Below are positions 56,068-62,808 of a DNA stretch of 64,000 nucleotides, in pieces. This DNA comes from Paeniglutamicibacter sp. Y32M11 (lineage in GTDB: Bacteria; Actinomycetota; Actinomycetes; Actinomycetales; Micrococcaceae): positions 3,348,001 through 3,412,000 of the forward strand of contig NZ_CP079107.1 of assembly GCF_019285735.1 (NCBI RefSeq). Reading direction: 5' to 3'. Numbering within the stretch: position 1 is the stretch's first letter; each line of letters starts with the position of its first letter. A model generated the notes under the pieces. The model did not search any database. It had not been told where the DNA came from and saw only the letters and a list, made by a program, of their open reading frames with translations. Both the position numbers and the translations under genes were made by a program.

Positions 56068-56630
56068 GACAGGCTCCTGACATTGACGTTGATGCGCGGT
56101 AATGGTGGCTGGAGATTCTCCTGCAGCACCGCTTCGGTCGTTGTTTTAACGATCCGTCGAAGTTCCGCCGTGTCACGCAGCGGAGTGGACACGTTTACCG
56201 CGATCGAACCCCGCTGAGTTCGGACCCTCACATTGGTCACACCATCGATCGAATCGATACGGTGCTCAACGAGTCGGGCAATACCTGCGGCATTAATCCG
56301 AACCTCGCCCACGTCATCGGACGGCACCACGAAGTTGCGTCGTGGCCCCGGCAGCAGCGCAAGAAGCAGCAAGATTAGTCCAATGATCACCAGCGCGATG
56401 GCGCCGGCCACGGCCCAAGCACTCCCCCACGTCAGGGAGCTGTCTCGAGACAGAGATTCAATGACTTCTGGCCATTGACCATCTCGATACCGGTTGATGC
56501 CCATGGCGATCAGTCCGACCGCGGCTGCCCCGAGTAGCAGGGCTACGATGCCAGAAGCGAGCCATCGAGTGGACCGGTGGCCGGCAGCCGAGGATGAAGA
56601 GCGCGTCTGCGCTAGGGGTGCGGTATTCAT
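56064..56630 (-). CDS. DUF6286-like membrane protein
   Basis: 188 residues from ATG 56630, which has AAGGAGG upstream and overlaps the end of the Asp23 gene by four bases. Two membrane helices (about residues 22-42 and 72-94), then a soluble domain with VGEVRINAAGIARLVEHRID, TNVRVRTQRGSIAVNVSTPL, similar in outline to the neighbour's. The pair may form a heteromeric anchor. Function unknown; envelope stress by context. Confidence 0.65.
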   Translation of the reverse strand: MNTAPLAQTRSSSSAAGHRSTRWLASGIVALLLGAAAVGLIAMGINRYRDGQWPEVIESLSRDSSLTWGSAWAVAGAIALVIIGLILLLLALLPGPRRNFVVPSDDVGEVRINAAGIARLVEHRIDSIDGVTNVRVRTQRGSIAVNVSTPLRDTAELRRIVKTTTEAVLQENLQPPLPRINVNVRSLS

Positions 56631-56998
56631 AGGATCCTCCTTGCCGCGGGCGCGTTCTCCAGCCATTGAATATCGATGTCTACCGGAGCCGCAGTGACAC
56701 CGGTGAATCGCTGTAGGTCATTGACGATTCCGTCGCGAATCTCCGCAGTTATGTTGCGTAAATTCGCGGGAAATCGGATCCCCACCTTGAGCTTGACCGA
56801 GGCGATATTGCCGGCGAGGTTCACTTCAACCGGTGGCAACGCACCAAAATCGCGCTTTTCACCGATTCCCAGCAACCCGCCACTGCTGGCACCCACATGT
56901 GGGTGCCTTGCAGCCGCCTTCGCCGCGATCCGTTGGATCACCTTCACGTCGATGTTCAGTCGTCCGCGCTGGGCCGGATCGGTGCCGTCGCCAATCAT
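56627..56998 (-). CDS. Asp23/Gls24-family envelope stress protein
   Basis: 123 residues. RGRLNIDVKVIQRIAAKAAA, GALPPVEVNLAGNIASVKLK and IRDGIVNDLQRFTGVTAAPV show the Asp23/Gls24 alternation of a helix, strands and a helix. These soluble proteins associate with the membrane in response to envelope or alkaline stress. Stop overlaps the next gene by four bases. Two more Asp23 proteins are on the same strand and the divergent strand. Confidence 0.82.
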   Translation of the reverse strand: MIGDGTDPAQRGRLNIDVKVIQRIAAKAAARHPHVGASSGGLLGIGEKRDFGALPPVEVNLAGNIASVKLKVGIRFPANLRNITAEIRDGIVNDLQRFTGVTAAPVDIDIQWLENAPAARRIL

Positions 56999-57000
56999 AT

Positions 57001-57183
57001 TCAGCGTCGCCCCTGAAGCCGGCCAACAATTTCATTGAGATCTAGTCGACCTTCAAGAAGTCGGCCGACCCAAAAAGCAATCGTTGCAACGACTGCCACG
57101 AGGATCATTGCCCAGAACCCGCCAAACACCCACACGGCTCCCAGCACCAATCCCACCACGACACTGAAACGGGTGGTGGTCAT
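57001..57183 (-). CDS. DUF2273 small membrane protein
   Basis: 60 residues: two hydrophobic helices with Gly turns (VVVGLVLGAVWVFGGFWAMI, LVAVVATIAFWVGRLLEG) and a basic end. This is the DUF2273 pattern, always found in Asp23 clusters. Function unknown. It follows the Asp23 gene at 57188 after four bases. Confidence 0.85.
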   Translation of the reverse strand: MTTTRFSVVVGLVLGAVWVFGGFWAMILVAVVATIAFWVGRLLEGRLDLNEIVGRLQGRR

Positions 57184-57187
57184 GGGA

Positions 57188-57676
57188 TTAGGCCAATCGA
57201 TCTGTGCGCTCGGTGGTTTCTTCGTCGTCCTCTGGCAGGTGGACGTCGCTGACGTTCACGTTGACCTCGAGGACCTCGAGTGAGGTGCCGTGCTCGACTG
57301 CAGCGATGACGCTGCGACGGATTTCCTCGGCGACTTCGGCGATCGCTGCGCCGTATTCGACAACAACGTTCACATCGATGGCGGTTTGGCGTTCGCCCTT
57401 TTCGATAGTGACTCCGCCACTGACGTTGGTCTGTGATCCTGGAATACGTTCTGCCAGGGAGTTCAGGGCACGCCGTGCGGCATTACCCATGGCGTATACG
57501 CCGGGGACTTCGCGGGTAGCGATGCCAGCGAGCTTCTGCACCACGGTGTCGGCAATGGTGGTTGAACCAAACTCGGTGTGCAGCGGCCCGTTGGGGAGTT
57601 CCTGTACGGCTGCAGACTCGGCGGCCTTGGCTTCCTCGGTGGTCTTGGGAAGGGCCCGGTTGTTGTTCTCAGTCAT
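57188..57676 (-). CDS. Asp23/Gls24-family envelope stress protein
   Basis: 162 residues. TTIADTVVQKLAGIATREVP then GVYAMGN, and AIDVNVVVEYGAAIAEVAEE, RRSVIAAVEHGTSLEVLEVN and VNVSDVHLPEDDE are the full Asp23 core. Acidic ends. First gene of the minus-strand cluster: Asp23-DUF2273-Asp23-DUF6286-AmaP-33 aa-GlsB. Divergent from the sigma factor genes with two palindromes between, so it is probably under that sigma factor. Confidence 0.9.
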   Translation of the reverse strand: MTENNNRALPKTTEEAKAAESAAVQELPNGPLHTEFGSTTIADTVVQKLAGIATREVPGVYAMGNAARRALNSLAERIPGSQTNVSGGVTIEKGERQTAIDVNVVVEYGAAIAEVAEEIRRSVIAAVEHGTSLEVLEVNVNVSDVHLPEDDEETTERTDRLA

Positions 57677-57764
57677 TGTTCGTCCATCCGTTTCTTGGTG
57701 AGATTCGATGTCTTACACAGTTACAGACGAGAGCTAGGGGGAATTCGTCACGCCATTCTCGAAA

Positions 57765-57792
57765 AAACTTTGAAAGTTTCTTGGCGCGCCAA
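57765..57792. promoter_or_regulatory. Two adjacent palindromes in the Asp23/sigma divergent region
   Basis: AAACTTT-G-AAAGTTT (57765-57779) and TTGGCGCGCCAA (57781-57792), both perfect, sit midway between the two divergent gene sets. They are candidate operators for a regulator of both. No -35/-10 pair typical of ECF promoters was recognised. Confidence 0.5.
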
Positions 57793-57890
57793 CATCCGGT
57801 GGTTTGCTCTCTAAAGATTTGCACGTAGATTGGTGCTACTGAAAAGTAACTAGCTCGCCTAGTCATTATGGGGGATTGAAGGAAGTTGCA

Positions 57891-58475
57891 ATGCCGGGTT
57901 CTGAGAAACCAGACGAACAGCAAATACGTTCACTGGTCGCGCGAGCACAATCCGGCGATGCGCGTGCCTTTGAGAAACTGTTGAAACTTCATCAGCACGG
58001 TTTGCTGCGATTCTGTAGGAGCATGCTGGGATCCTCGAGTGAGGCGGAAGATGTCTTGCAAGATGTCTATCTGGGCGCTTGGCGTCAGCTGTCGACATTA
58101 AAATCTTCCGAAGCTTTGGGAGTTTGGTTATATCGAATTGCCCGACACCGGTGCATCGATCACCTACGCAAACGGACACCCGTGCCGCATGACCTGCATA
58201 CCGAGGAGAACAGCACCGGATCGGTGCCCCTCCTCGAACAACGCAGCACCGAGATTCCGGAAGCATACGCAGAGAACCGGGCAGCCATGCTGGATTTACG
58301 ACGCTATGTTGGCGAACTACCGGAAAATCAACGCGAATCCTGGGTTCTGAAGGAGATTCACCATTTGTCCTACGCCAGCATTTCAGAGATCGTCGGTGAA
58401 CCCGTAGCCACGGTACGTGGGCGAATCGCTCGTGCACGTACTACCCTTGCTGAAAGAATGCAGCCATGGAGGTGA
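57891..58475 (+). CDS. ECF-type RNA polymerase sigma factor
   Basis: 194 residues from ATG 57891, seven bases after AAGGAA. Region 2 (AFEKLLKLHQHGLLRFCRSM, SSEAEDVLQDVYLGAWRQLS) and region 4 (LPENQRESWVLKEIHHLSYA, SISEIVGEPVATVRGRIARA) are complete; there is no region 1 or 3. It redirects RNA polymerase under stress. The next gene has a zinc motif and an Asp23-like domain and overlaps the sigma stop, the usual place for an anti-sigma factor. Targets likely include the divergent Asp23 cluster. Confidence 0.9.
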   Translation: MPGSEKPDEQQIRSLVARAQSGDARAFEKLLKLHQHGLLRFCRSMLGSSSEAEDVLQDVYLGAWRQLSTLKSSEALGVWLYRIARHRCIDHLRKRTPVPHDLHTEENSTGSVPLLEQRSTEIPEAYAENRAAMLDLRRYVGELPENQRESWVLKEIHHLSYASISEIVGEPVATVRGRIARARTTLAERMQPWR

Positions 58476-59029
58476 GAGCATTGCCAGAGAATCCCTACAG
58501 CTGTGAACGCACCGAAGACGAGCTGTGGTCCAAGCTTTCCGAACCAGCGGATGAGCACGAACAACGTTGCCCCAACTGCCAGGCTCAGCGAAAACGACTT
58601 GCCACACTTTCGTTGGCCGCTGCCCAGTGGAGCGCCGAAACTGACTCGGAAGCAGATGAGGAACTACTCGGCGGGCTATTGGACCGAGTCATGGATCGAG
58701 TACGCACCGAGGTCCGCCGCGGCGTCCGCTTCACCATCCGGATCACTCCGCACGGCCCCCTCATGATCAGCGGCTATCTATTGCTCGAAACGCTTCGAGA
58801 CGCGGTTGATCAATTGCCGCACATCTCACTGGGGAGCCATAAGATTTTGCCCGGCGAGCTGCCGGACACCATCTCCCTATCCCTAAAAATTGCCATCGAG
58901 GCCGGTCAGGACGGCGCTGCGTTGGCACAACAGGCGCGCGAAGCACTGCTGGCACAATTCGCGGAACGCATCGGTATTTCCCTTGGAGCCATCGACATCT
59001 CTGTGGAGGACGTCATTCATGAGCATTGA
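58466..59029 (+). CDS. Zinc-motif/Asp23-like fusion, candidate anti-sigma factor
   Basis: 187 residues from ATG 58466, overlapping the sigma stop; TTG 58481, which has GGAGG nine bases ahead, is an alternative start. EHEQRCPNCQ gives H-x3-C-x2-C (His31, Cys35, Cys38), the zinc motif of ZAS anti-sigma factors. From about residue 75 the protein is Asp23-like (HGPLMISGYLLLETLRDAVD, ISLSLKIAIEAGQDGAALAQ). The pairing of a zinc anti-sigma motif and an Asp23 domain would let envelope state control the sigma factor. Function inferred. Confidence 0.65.
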   Translation: MEVRALPENPYSCERTEDELWSKLSEPADEHEQRCPNCQAQRKRLATLSLAAAQWSAETDSEADEELLGGLLDRVMDRVRTEVRRGVRFTIRITPHGPLMISGYLLLETLRDAVDQLPHISLGSHKILPGELPDTISLSLKIAIEAGQDGAALAQQAREALLAQFAERIGISLGAIDISVEDVIHEH

Positions 59030-59348
59030 TCCGAGCCCGATCGCCGTGATCCCGCAGCCGGTTCGAGCCCTGGCGGTGAGCGCCGCCCGGGGTGTGCCGG
59101 GTGTCTCCACCATTCATCCCCCGCCCTATTCGACGTGGATGACCCTCGTGGGCTCGAAGCCCGAACAGCATGAATATTTGCGGCTCAAGGTCCGCGGAGA
59201 ATTCATCAACACCGAACTGGATATCGGCATCGAGGATCAGGTCAACGCCGTTGAGGTCGCCACCGCAGTACAAACTCGCATCTTCGATATCCTCTCCGAA
59301 CATGTGCCATCCCCTGGCGCGTTGCGTGTCACCGTGACAGTGCTCTAG
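59019..59348 (+). CDS. Asp23-like protein
   Basis: 109 residues from ATG 59019, overlapping the previous gene by 11 bases. PVRALAVSAARGVPGVSTIH and RGEFINTELDIGIEDQVNAV, TRIFDILSEHVPSPGALRVT give the Asp23-like strand and helix order. It is the last gene of the sigma set and probably works with the fusion protein before it. Cytoplasmic. Confidence 0.75.
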   Translation: MSIDPSPIAVIPQPVRALAVSAARGVPGVSTIHPPPYSTWMTLVGSKPEQHEYLRLKVRGEFINTELDIGIEDQVNAVEVATAVQTRIFDILSEHVPSPGALRVTVTVL

Positions 59349-59378
59349 TCCCTCGGGCAGACAGACCGGCGATTGAGG

Positions 59379-60638
59379 CTACTGCTCGATTCCGTTGGGG
59401 TTGCTACTGGATCGCTCACGGCCGATCTCTTCGATCCGGTGTGGCAGGAACTTGCGCGAGTTGATGGTGATAGCGAGCATGGATCCGAGGCACAGGGTCA
59501 TCATGCCCGCGATGATCCAGGACGTGGTGATCCATTGGGCCAAGAAGGCAACAATCGTCGGGGTTAAGAAACCGACGTAGGCCAGCGTGTAGAAGTAGCC
59601 GGTGAGTTTGCCGAGCTCGTGAGGCTCTGCCATCCGCTGAATTTCCAACAGTCCTCCCACCATCAGCAGACCATTGGCACACCCAAAGATCGCCGAGGCC
59701 ACCAGGCCCAGTGCCGGGTTGTGCAGCAGAATCGCCCCCAGCAAGGTAGCCAACCCGAGGAAGGCCGCAGCGGTTCCGGTCAGCAACGACCGCGCACTGA
59801 GCACCGTGTCCAGCCGCCGAGCCATCGGCTGAATCAGTACCCCGAGGCCCAGCGTGATTGCCACCGCGAGCGTCGCATATCCCAGGCGCCCTGCTCCTAG
59901 GTCCGGGATGACCGCCGGAACCACGGCAAACCCGGTGGTCCCCGCGGCAAAGACCCAGGGGGCGGCCGGTGCGACGACAGCCCCGAACCGTCGAGCAGAA
60001 TGTGGATGATGCTGCAACGGCACGTGCTGGGCATCGCCGAGTTCGCTGGCGCTCCGGGTCTCGGGGAGTCTGGCCACAATAAAGAGCAAGGGAACACAGA
60101 GCACCATGTGGAGGACGAAGGGCAGAATCGCCGGTGCCGGAGCATAGTTGGCCAATAGTCCGCCTACGACCGGTCCCAGCCAGAAACCGGCGCTGGTCAG
60201 GAGCGAGGCACGCCGCGCACCCGATCCGGCAACCGAGGTGGTGTCCCATGGGGCTTGGGACAGTTCCTTTACCCAACTGGTGGCCGCGGCCATCGCCAGC
60301 CCGGTCGCAATGCCCGCCATGAATCGTCCGGCGAACAGCGGAAACGTTCCGAAAACCGAGCCCATCATGGCCACGTTGGCAGCCATGGAGAGGCCAATGG
60401 CGAAGAGGGTGATGTGTTTGCGCCCGGTTCGATCCGAATATCGCCCGCCGAGTAGTAGCGCCGGCACCAGACCGACCACATAGATACCCAGCATGGAGGT
60501 CACCATGACCTCGGAGAAACCGTGTTCCTGCCGATAGAACACCAGCAGCGAAACAAACTGATTGGCGCCCCAACCCACCAGCATCAGACTCAGCGCGGCG
60601 GGAATCCATGCTCTTTTACGGGCGGGGTGCACTGTCAC
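59379..60638 (-). CDS. MFS transporter
   Basis: 419 residues from GTG 60638, with AAGG seven bases upstream; ATG 60689 would add 17 and has no good ribosome site. Twelve helices. GGRYSDRTGRKHITLFAIGL is the MFS loop 2-3 motif and GIATGLAMAAATSW the helix 4 area. No substrate can be named. The protein is typical of uncharacterised DHA-type exporters or importers in Micrococcaceae. Convergent with the Asp23-like gene; 31 bases apart. Confidence 0.8.
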   Translation of the reverse strand: MTVHPARKRAWIPAALSLMLVGWGANQFVSLLVFYRQEHGFSEVMVTSMLGIYVVGLVPALLLGGRYSDRTGRKHITLFAIGLSMAANVAMMGSVFGTFPLFAGRFMAGIATGLAMAAATSWVKELSQAPWDTTSVAGSGARRASLLTSAGFWLGPVVGGLLANYAPAPAILPFVLHMVLCVPLLFIVARLPETRSASELGDAQHVPLQHHPHSARRFGAVVAPAAPWVFAAGTTGFAVVPAVIPDLGAGRLGYATLAVAITLGLGVLIQPMARRLDTVLSARSLLTGTAAAFLGLATLLGAILLHNPALGLVASAIFGCANGLLMVGGLLEIQRMAEPHELGKLTGYFYTLAYVGFLTPTIVAFLAQWITTSWIIAGMMTLCLGSMLAITINSRKFLPHRIEEIGRERSSSNPNGIEQ

Positions 60639-60846
60639 TATTCTGCCTTCATATCTTTGTGGGTCCGCGGAGTCCGAGGCCCTACTCATCCTCGATTCAA
60701 GCGCTTCTTGTTTCAGTCTTTCATGGGCAAAGTGCACGGCCGATGTCCATGACGTCCCGCACAAATAGCTGCATTCCGGGAGCGTGGCACCAAGCTATCG
60801 GGAGGAAGGGATTATCGTTATTCAAACACCTCAAGGAGTCAGTTAT

Positions 60847-61860
60847 ATGAAGTTGCCAGTTGCCGAATTGCACATCCACCTTGAAGGGACGCTGGAGCCC
60901 GATGTCATCAACCGTCTCGCGAAGCAAAATGCCGTCACGCTTCCGTGGACATCGCTGGAACATCTCCAGGAACAGTACAACTTCAGCAACCTGCAGACGT
61001 TCCTCGATCTGTATTACACCAACCTTGCCGTGCTGCGGACTCGTGGCGATTTTCATGATATGACCATCGCCTACCTACGTCGAGCACACGAATCCGGCGT
61101 GCGACATGTTGAATTATTCTTCGATCCTCAGGCTCATCTGGAACGCGGAATCGAGCTGGGTGAGGTCATCGACGGCATCCGCTCCGGGCTCGACGAAGGT
61201 GAAGCGCTCTTCGGAATCACCCACCAGCTCATCGCCTGTTTCTGGCGGCATGCACCGGCCGAATCGGCCATGGAGATCCTGCGCCTGATGGTGGAGCAGC
61301 AGCACAAGATCGATGGAATCGGGCTAGATTCCTCCGAACTTGGTTACCCACCGGTCCTCTTCCAGGAGGTCTTCGCCTTTGCCCGTGAGCACAACCTGCA
61401 CGTGGTGGCGCATGCTGGCGAGGAAGGTCCTCCCGAATACATCGTCCAGGCACTGGATCTGCTTAAAGTCGAGCGCATTGACCACGGCATTCGTTGCCTC
61501 GAGGATGAGGCCCTGGTTCAGCGATTGGTGGCCGAGCAGATGCCACTGACCGTGTGCCCGCTCTCAAATGTCCGGCTGCGCGCCGTTGACACCATGGCCG
61601 ACCACCCGCTGAAAAGGATGCTGGACCGTGGCCTGGTGGTCTCGATTCATTCCGATGACCCGGCGTACTTTGGCGGTTATCTTGATGCCAACTTTGAGGC
61701 CGTGGATCAGGCACTCGGCCTGAGCACTGCCGAACGGGCCACCCTGGCACGAAACTCGATCACGTCGTCGTTCCTGGATGCGGAGGCCAAGGCACGCCTC
61801 GTGGATCAGGTGGAACAGTGGCTGTTGGAGGCAAACGACAGCGCGGCAACCGAACTTTAA
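60847..61860 (+). CDS. Adenine deaminase-type enzyme of the adenosine deaminase family
   Basis: 337 residues from ATG 60847 with AAGGAG upstream. Metal and catalytic residues: HIHLEGTLEPD at the start, HAGEEGPPEYIVQALDLLKV, RIDHGIRC and HSDDPAYFGG. The DDPAYFGGY form and HLEGTLEPD are typical of adenine aminohydrolases (Aah1 type) rather than adenosine deaminases, which usually have TDDP and no YFGG. It deaminates adenine to hypoxanthine in purine salvage. A hairpin terminator follows. Confidence 0.85.
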   Translation: MKLPVAELHIHLEGTLEPDVINRLAKQNAVTLPWTSLEHLQEQYNFSNLQTFLDLYYTNLAVLRTRGDFHDMTIAYLRRAHESGVRHVELFFDPQAHLERGIELGEVIDGIRSGLDEGEALFGITHQLIACFWRHAPAESAMEILRLMVEQQHKIDGIGLDSSELGYPPVLFQEVFAFAREHNLHVVAHAGEEGPPEYIVQALDLLKVERIDHGIRCLEDEALVQRLVAEQMPLTVCPLSNVRLRAVDTMADHPLKRMLDRGLVVSIHSDDPAYFGGYLDANFEAVDQALGLSTAERATLARNSITSSFLDAEAKARLVDQVEQWLLEANDSAATEL

Positions 61861-61865
61861 AGGCA

Positions 61866-61907
61866 CCAAGGAAGCAGCCGTTTTGGGGGTAACGGGTGCT
61901 TCCTTGG
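61866..61907. terminator. Terminator between adenine deaminase and DUF1445 genes
   Basis: CCAAGGAAGC/GCTTCCTTGG ten-base arms (61866-61875, 61898-61907) with an inner CCGTT/AACGG stem. It lies between two convergent stops and can serve both. Confidence 0.7.
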
Positions 61908-61935
61908 CAGTTTGTGGGTACTTACCCGCGGCTCC

Positions 61936-62751
61936 CTAGGGAACCAGGTAGTTACTGTCCTTGGCATCGGTGATGAGCATGTGCCCCGGAGCATGGCCAA
62001 TGGCCAACACCGGTTTGGATTCCATGACCGCTGCCTGCGGGGTGACTCCACAGGCCCAGAAGACCGGGATATACCCGGACGGGATCTGGACCGGGTCTCC
62101 GAAGTCGGGCTTCGAGAGATCTGTGATGCCCAGTTCCTCGGGGTTGCCGATGTGCACCGGTGCCCCGTGGACGGCTGGGTAGCGCGAGGTGATGCGCACG
62201 GCGTCGGCCACCTGAGAGGCCGGGATGGGACGCATCGAAACGACCATGGGCCCGCTCATCGATCCGGCCGAAACCGAGCGGATGTTTGACTTGTACATGG
62301 GCACATTCACGCCCTGATCGATGTGGGCGACCGAAATTCCGCCCTCCATGAGTGCCGTTTCAAAGGTAAACGAGCAGCCGACGATGAACGTCACGAGGTC
62401 ATCGCGCCAATACGCGGACAGGTCCGTGGGTTCGGCGATTTTCACGCCGTTCTCATAAACAATGTACGCCGGCACATCGGTGCGGATATCCCCGCCTTGC
62501 AGCAACTCACCGCTGACCTCGCCTGCGTCCAGCACTCCCAGAATCGGGCAGGACTTGGGGTTGCGCTGGGCGAAGAGCAATACATCAAAAGCCTGAGCCT
62601 TGGGCACGATGATCAGGTTCGCCTGAGCGTAACCGCGGGAGAATCCCGCCGTCGGGACCACCAGCCCGTCGCGGAAGAGCTGACGGGCTGACGCCGGTGA
62701 AAGCGCAGCACGGTCGTGCGGAAGCTGGTGGGTCTCGGGGCTCGTGGTCAT
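61936..62751 (-). CDS. DUF1445 putative hydro-lyase (YcsI/D-glutamate cyclase type)
   Basis: 271 residues. RQLFRDGLVVPTAGFSRGYA, FLVGCSFTFE-type stretch (FIVGCSFTFETALMEGGI), VSMRPIPASQVADAVRITSR and YIPVFWACGVTPQAAVMESK are the DUF1445 signatures. Members occur with 5-oxoprolinase genes, and some act on D-glutamate/5-oxoproline. Its own cluster partner, the NRAMP-type gene, is 57 bases upstream in the same direction; the pxp genes are 11 kb away. Reaction inferred. Confidence 0.85.
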   Translation of the reverse strand: MTTSPETHQLPHDRAALSPASARQLFRDGLVVPTAGFSRGYAQANLIIVPKAQAFDVLLFAQRNPKSCPILGVLDAGEVSGELLQGGDIRTDVPAYIVYENGVKIAEPTDLSAYWRDDLVTFIVGCSFTFETALMEGGISVAHIDQGVNVPMYKSNIRSVSAGSMSGPMVVSMRPIPASQVADAVRITSRYPAVHGAPVHIGNPEELGITDLSKPDFGDPVQIPSGYIPVFWACGVTPQAAVMESKPVLAIGHAPGHMLITDAKDSNYLVP

Positions 62752-62808
62752 AACGGTGCTTGTCCTTCGGCTAATGGGCGGTGTCGTGGTGCGATGGGGA
62801 TCCGTGGA

